From assembly GCF_014647075.1 (NCBI RefSeq), contig NZ_BMOM01000010.1, positions 33,890-97,889 on the forward strand: a stretch of 64,000 nucleotides of DNA, read 5' to 3'. This stretch comes from Deinococcus aerophilus (lineage in GTDB: Bacteria > Deinococcota > Deinococci > Deinococcales > Deinococcaceae). Of the stretch, positions 63,665 through 64,000 are shown one piece after another. The notes under the pieces were generated by a model, which searched no databases, was not told where the DNA came from, and saw nothing but the letters and a program-made list of their open reading frames with translations. Position 1 is the stretch's first letter. Every line of letters begins with the position of its first letter. The translations under genes were made by a program, and so were the position numbers.

Positions 63665-64000
63665 GGGGACTCCTTAGGCAGTGGTGTGAGAATGAAGAAG
63701 GTCCACTGCGTTGCACCGGGCCAAAGGGCATTGGCCCAGAACGTTCCTGTTCCCAACTTAACGGCATGTCCGCAAAAGTGTTGCCGCAATCTGCTTAACT
63801 TGAATCTCATACAAGTGGTAACTCAGCGCAAATGGGTTACCACTTAAGAATCTGCTCGGTTTACATTAAGAATGCCAAAAGGAATAGAGATGCACCGGGC
63901 TGACCTGCCCAAGCGTTAAACTCAGGAGTTGCACCTTGCATAGCGCAGTGAATATCCGTGCTGGCCGAGGAATTCTGCGTTTTTACTGAAGATCCGGAGC
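63665..64000. other. Non-coding end of window with a 10-bp perfect inverted repeat
   Basis: 336 bp without a supported gene, markedly AT-richer than the rest. A hairpin GGGCCA/TGGCCC (63718-63737) lies in the probable leader of the membrane-protein gene. AAGTGGTAAC (63813-63822) and GTTACCACTT (63836-63845) form a perfect inverted repeat, a candidate operator or terminator for a gene beyond the window. Confidence 0.55.

Noticed and set aside
63890..63919. Nine-codon micro-ORF (MHRADLPKR) after AAAGGAATAGAG
   Set aside because: Could be a leader peptide for a gene beyond the window, but nine codons with no visible downstream context are not enough to support it.

Overview
The window is a chromosomal segment of a GC-rich Deinococcus (species not determined). 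The evidence is: a clear ddrA (Rad52-like DNA-damage response gene found in Deinococcus) with a radiation/desiccation response motif on its promoter; a Thermus/Deinococcus-type homoisocitrate dehydrogenase for lysine synthesis by the alpha-aminoadipate route; a stand-alone bacterial nitric oxide synthase; and many genes whose -10 box (TANNNT-like) lies only 5-9 nt before the start codon with no Shine-Dalgarno sequence, the hallmark of the leaderless mRNAs common in this genus. I see no insertion sequence, prophage or CRISPR array; it reads as ordinary core/accessory chromosome.

Layout. 1-9.4 kb: 3' end of an acyl-CoA ligase, tsaD, a split MnmC pair (separate methyltransferase and FAD oxidoreductase genes), homoisocitrate dehydrogenase, a PLP trans-sulfuration-type enzyme, a nitroreductase, and a three-gene DUF2271/PepSY/ApbE group that looks like a flavin-based transmembrane electron-transfer module. 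9.5-17.7 kb: a membrane PAS/GAF diguanylate cyclase, glgB with a long basic tail plus a small membrane protein, ilvE, hisH and hisB. 17.9-21.4 kb: ddrA with an overlapping 31-codon transmembrane peptide gene, tam, nitric oxide synthase, and an orphan secreted protein. 21.5-28.5 kb: a SAM-I riboswitch with an intrinsic terminator ahead of a metH-metF operon, then katA with a PerR-type operator on its -10 box, and perR itself.

28.6-36.8 kb: a DUF4139 exported protein, a complete oligopeptide/dipeptide ABC transporter operon (binding protein, two permeases, two ATPases), then secG cotranscribed with tRNA-Leu(CAA). 36.9-45 kb: HAD phosphatase, recQ with two HRDC domains, a lipoprotein, a DegV protein, and a large membrane Fe-S oxidoreductase ending in eight tryptophan-proline-lysine repeats. 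45.3-53 kb: a run of + strand genes (MoxR-type ATPase, HExxH/VWA protein, nudC, a leucine-rich-variant repeat protein, a Nudix hydrolase), a gene remnant, then uvrD.

53.1-64 kb: a CDF metal exporter; a formate dehydrogenase group (fdhA, DUF1641 protein, fdhD) followed by an oxalate/formate-type MFS transporter with a 39-codon membrane partner; a DEDDh exonuclease; a second leucine-rich-variant protein; an alpha/beta hydrolase; and a membrane protein of unknown function. Themes that connect genes are oxidative and DNA damage defence (ddrA, katA/perR, recQ, uvrD, NOS, Nudix enzymes), methionine/one-carbon metabolism under SAM control, and extracytosolic or respiratory redox chemistry (ApbE module, Fe-S oxidoreductase, formate dehydrogenase).
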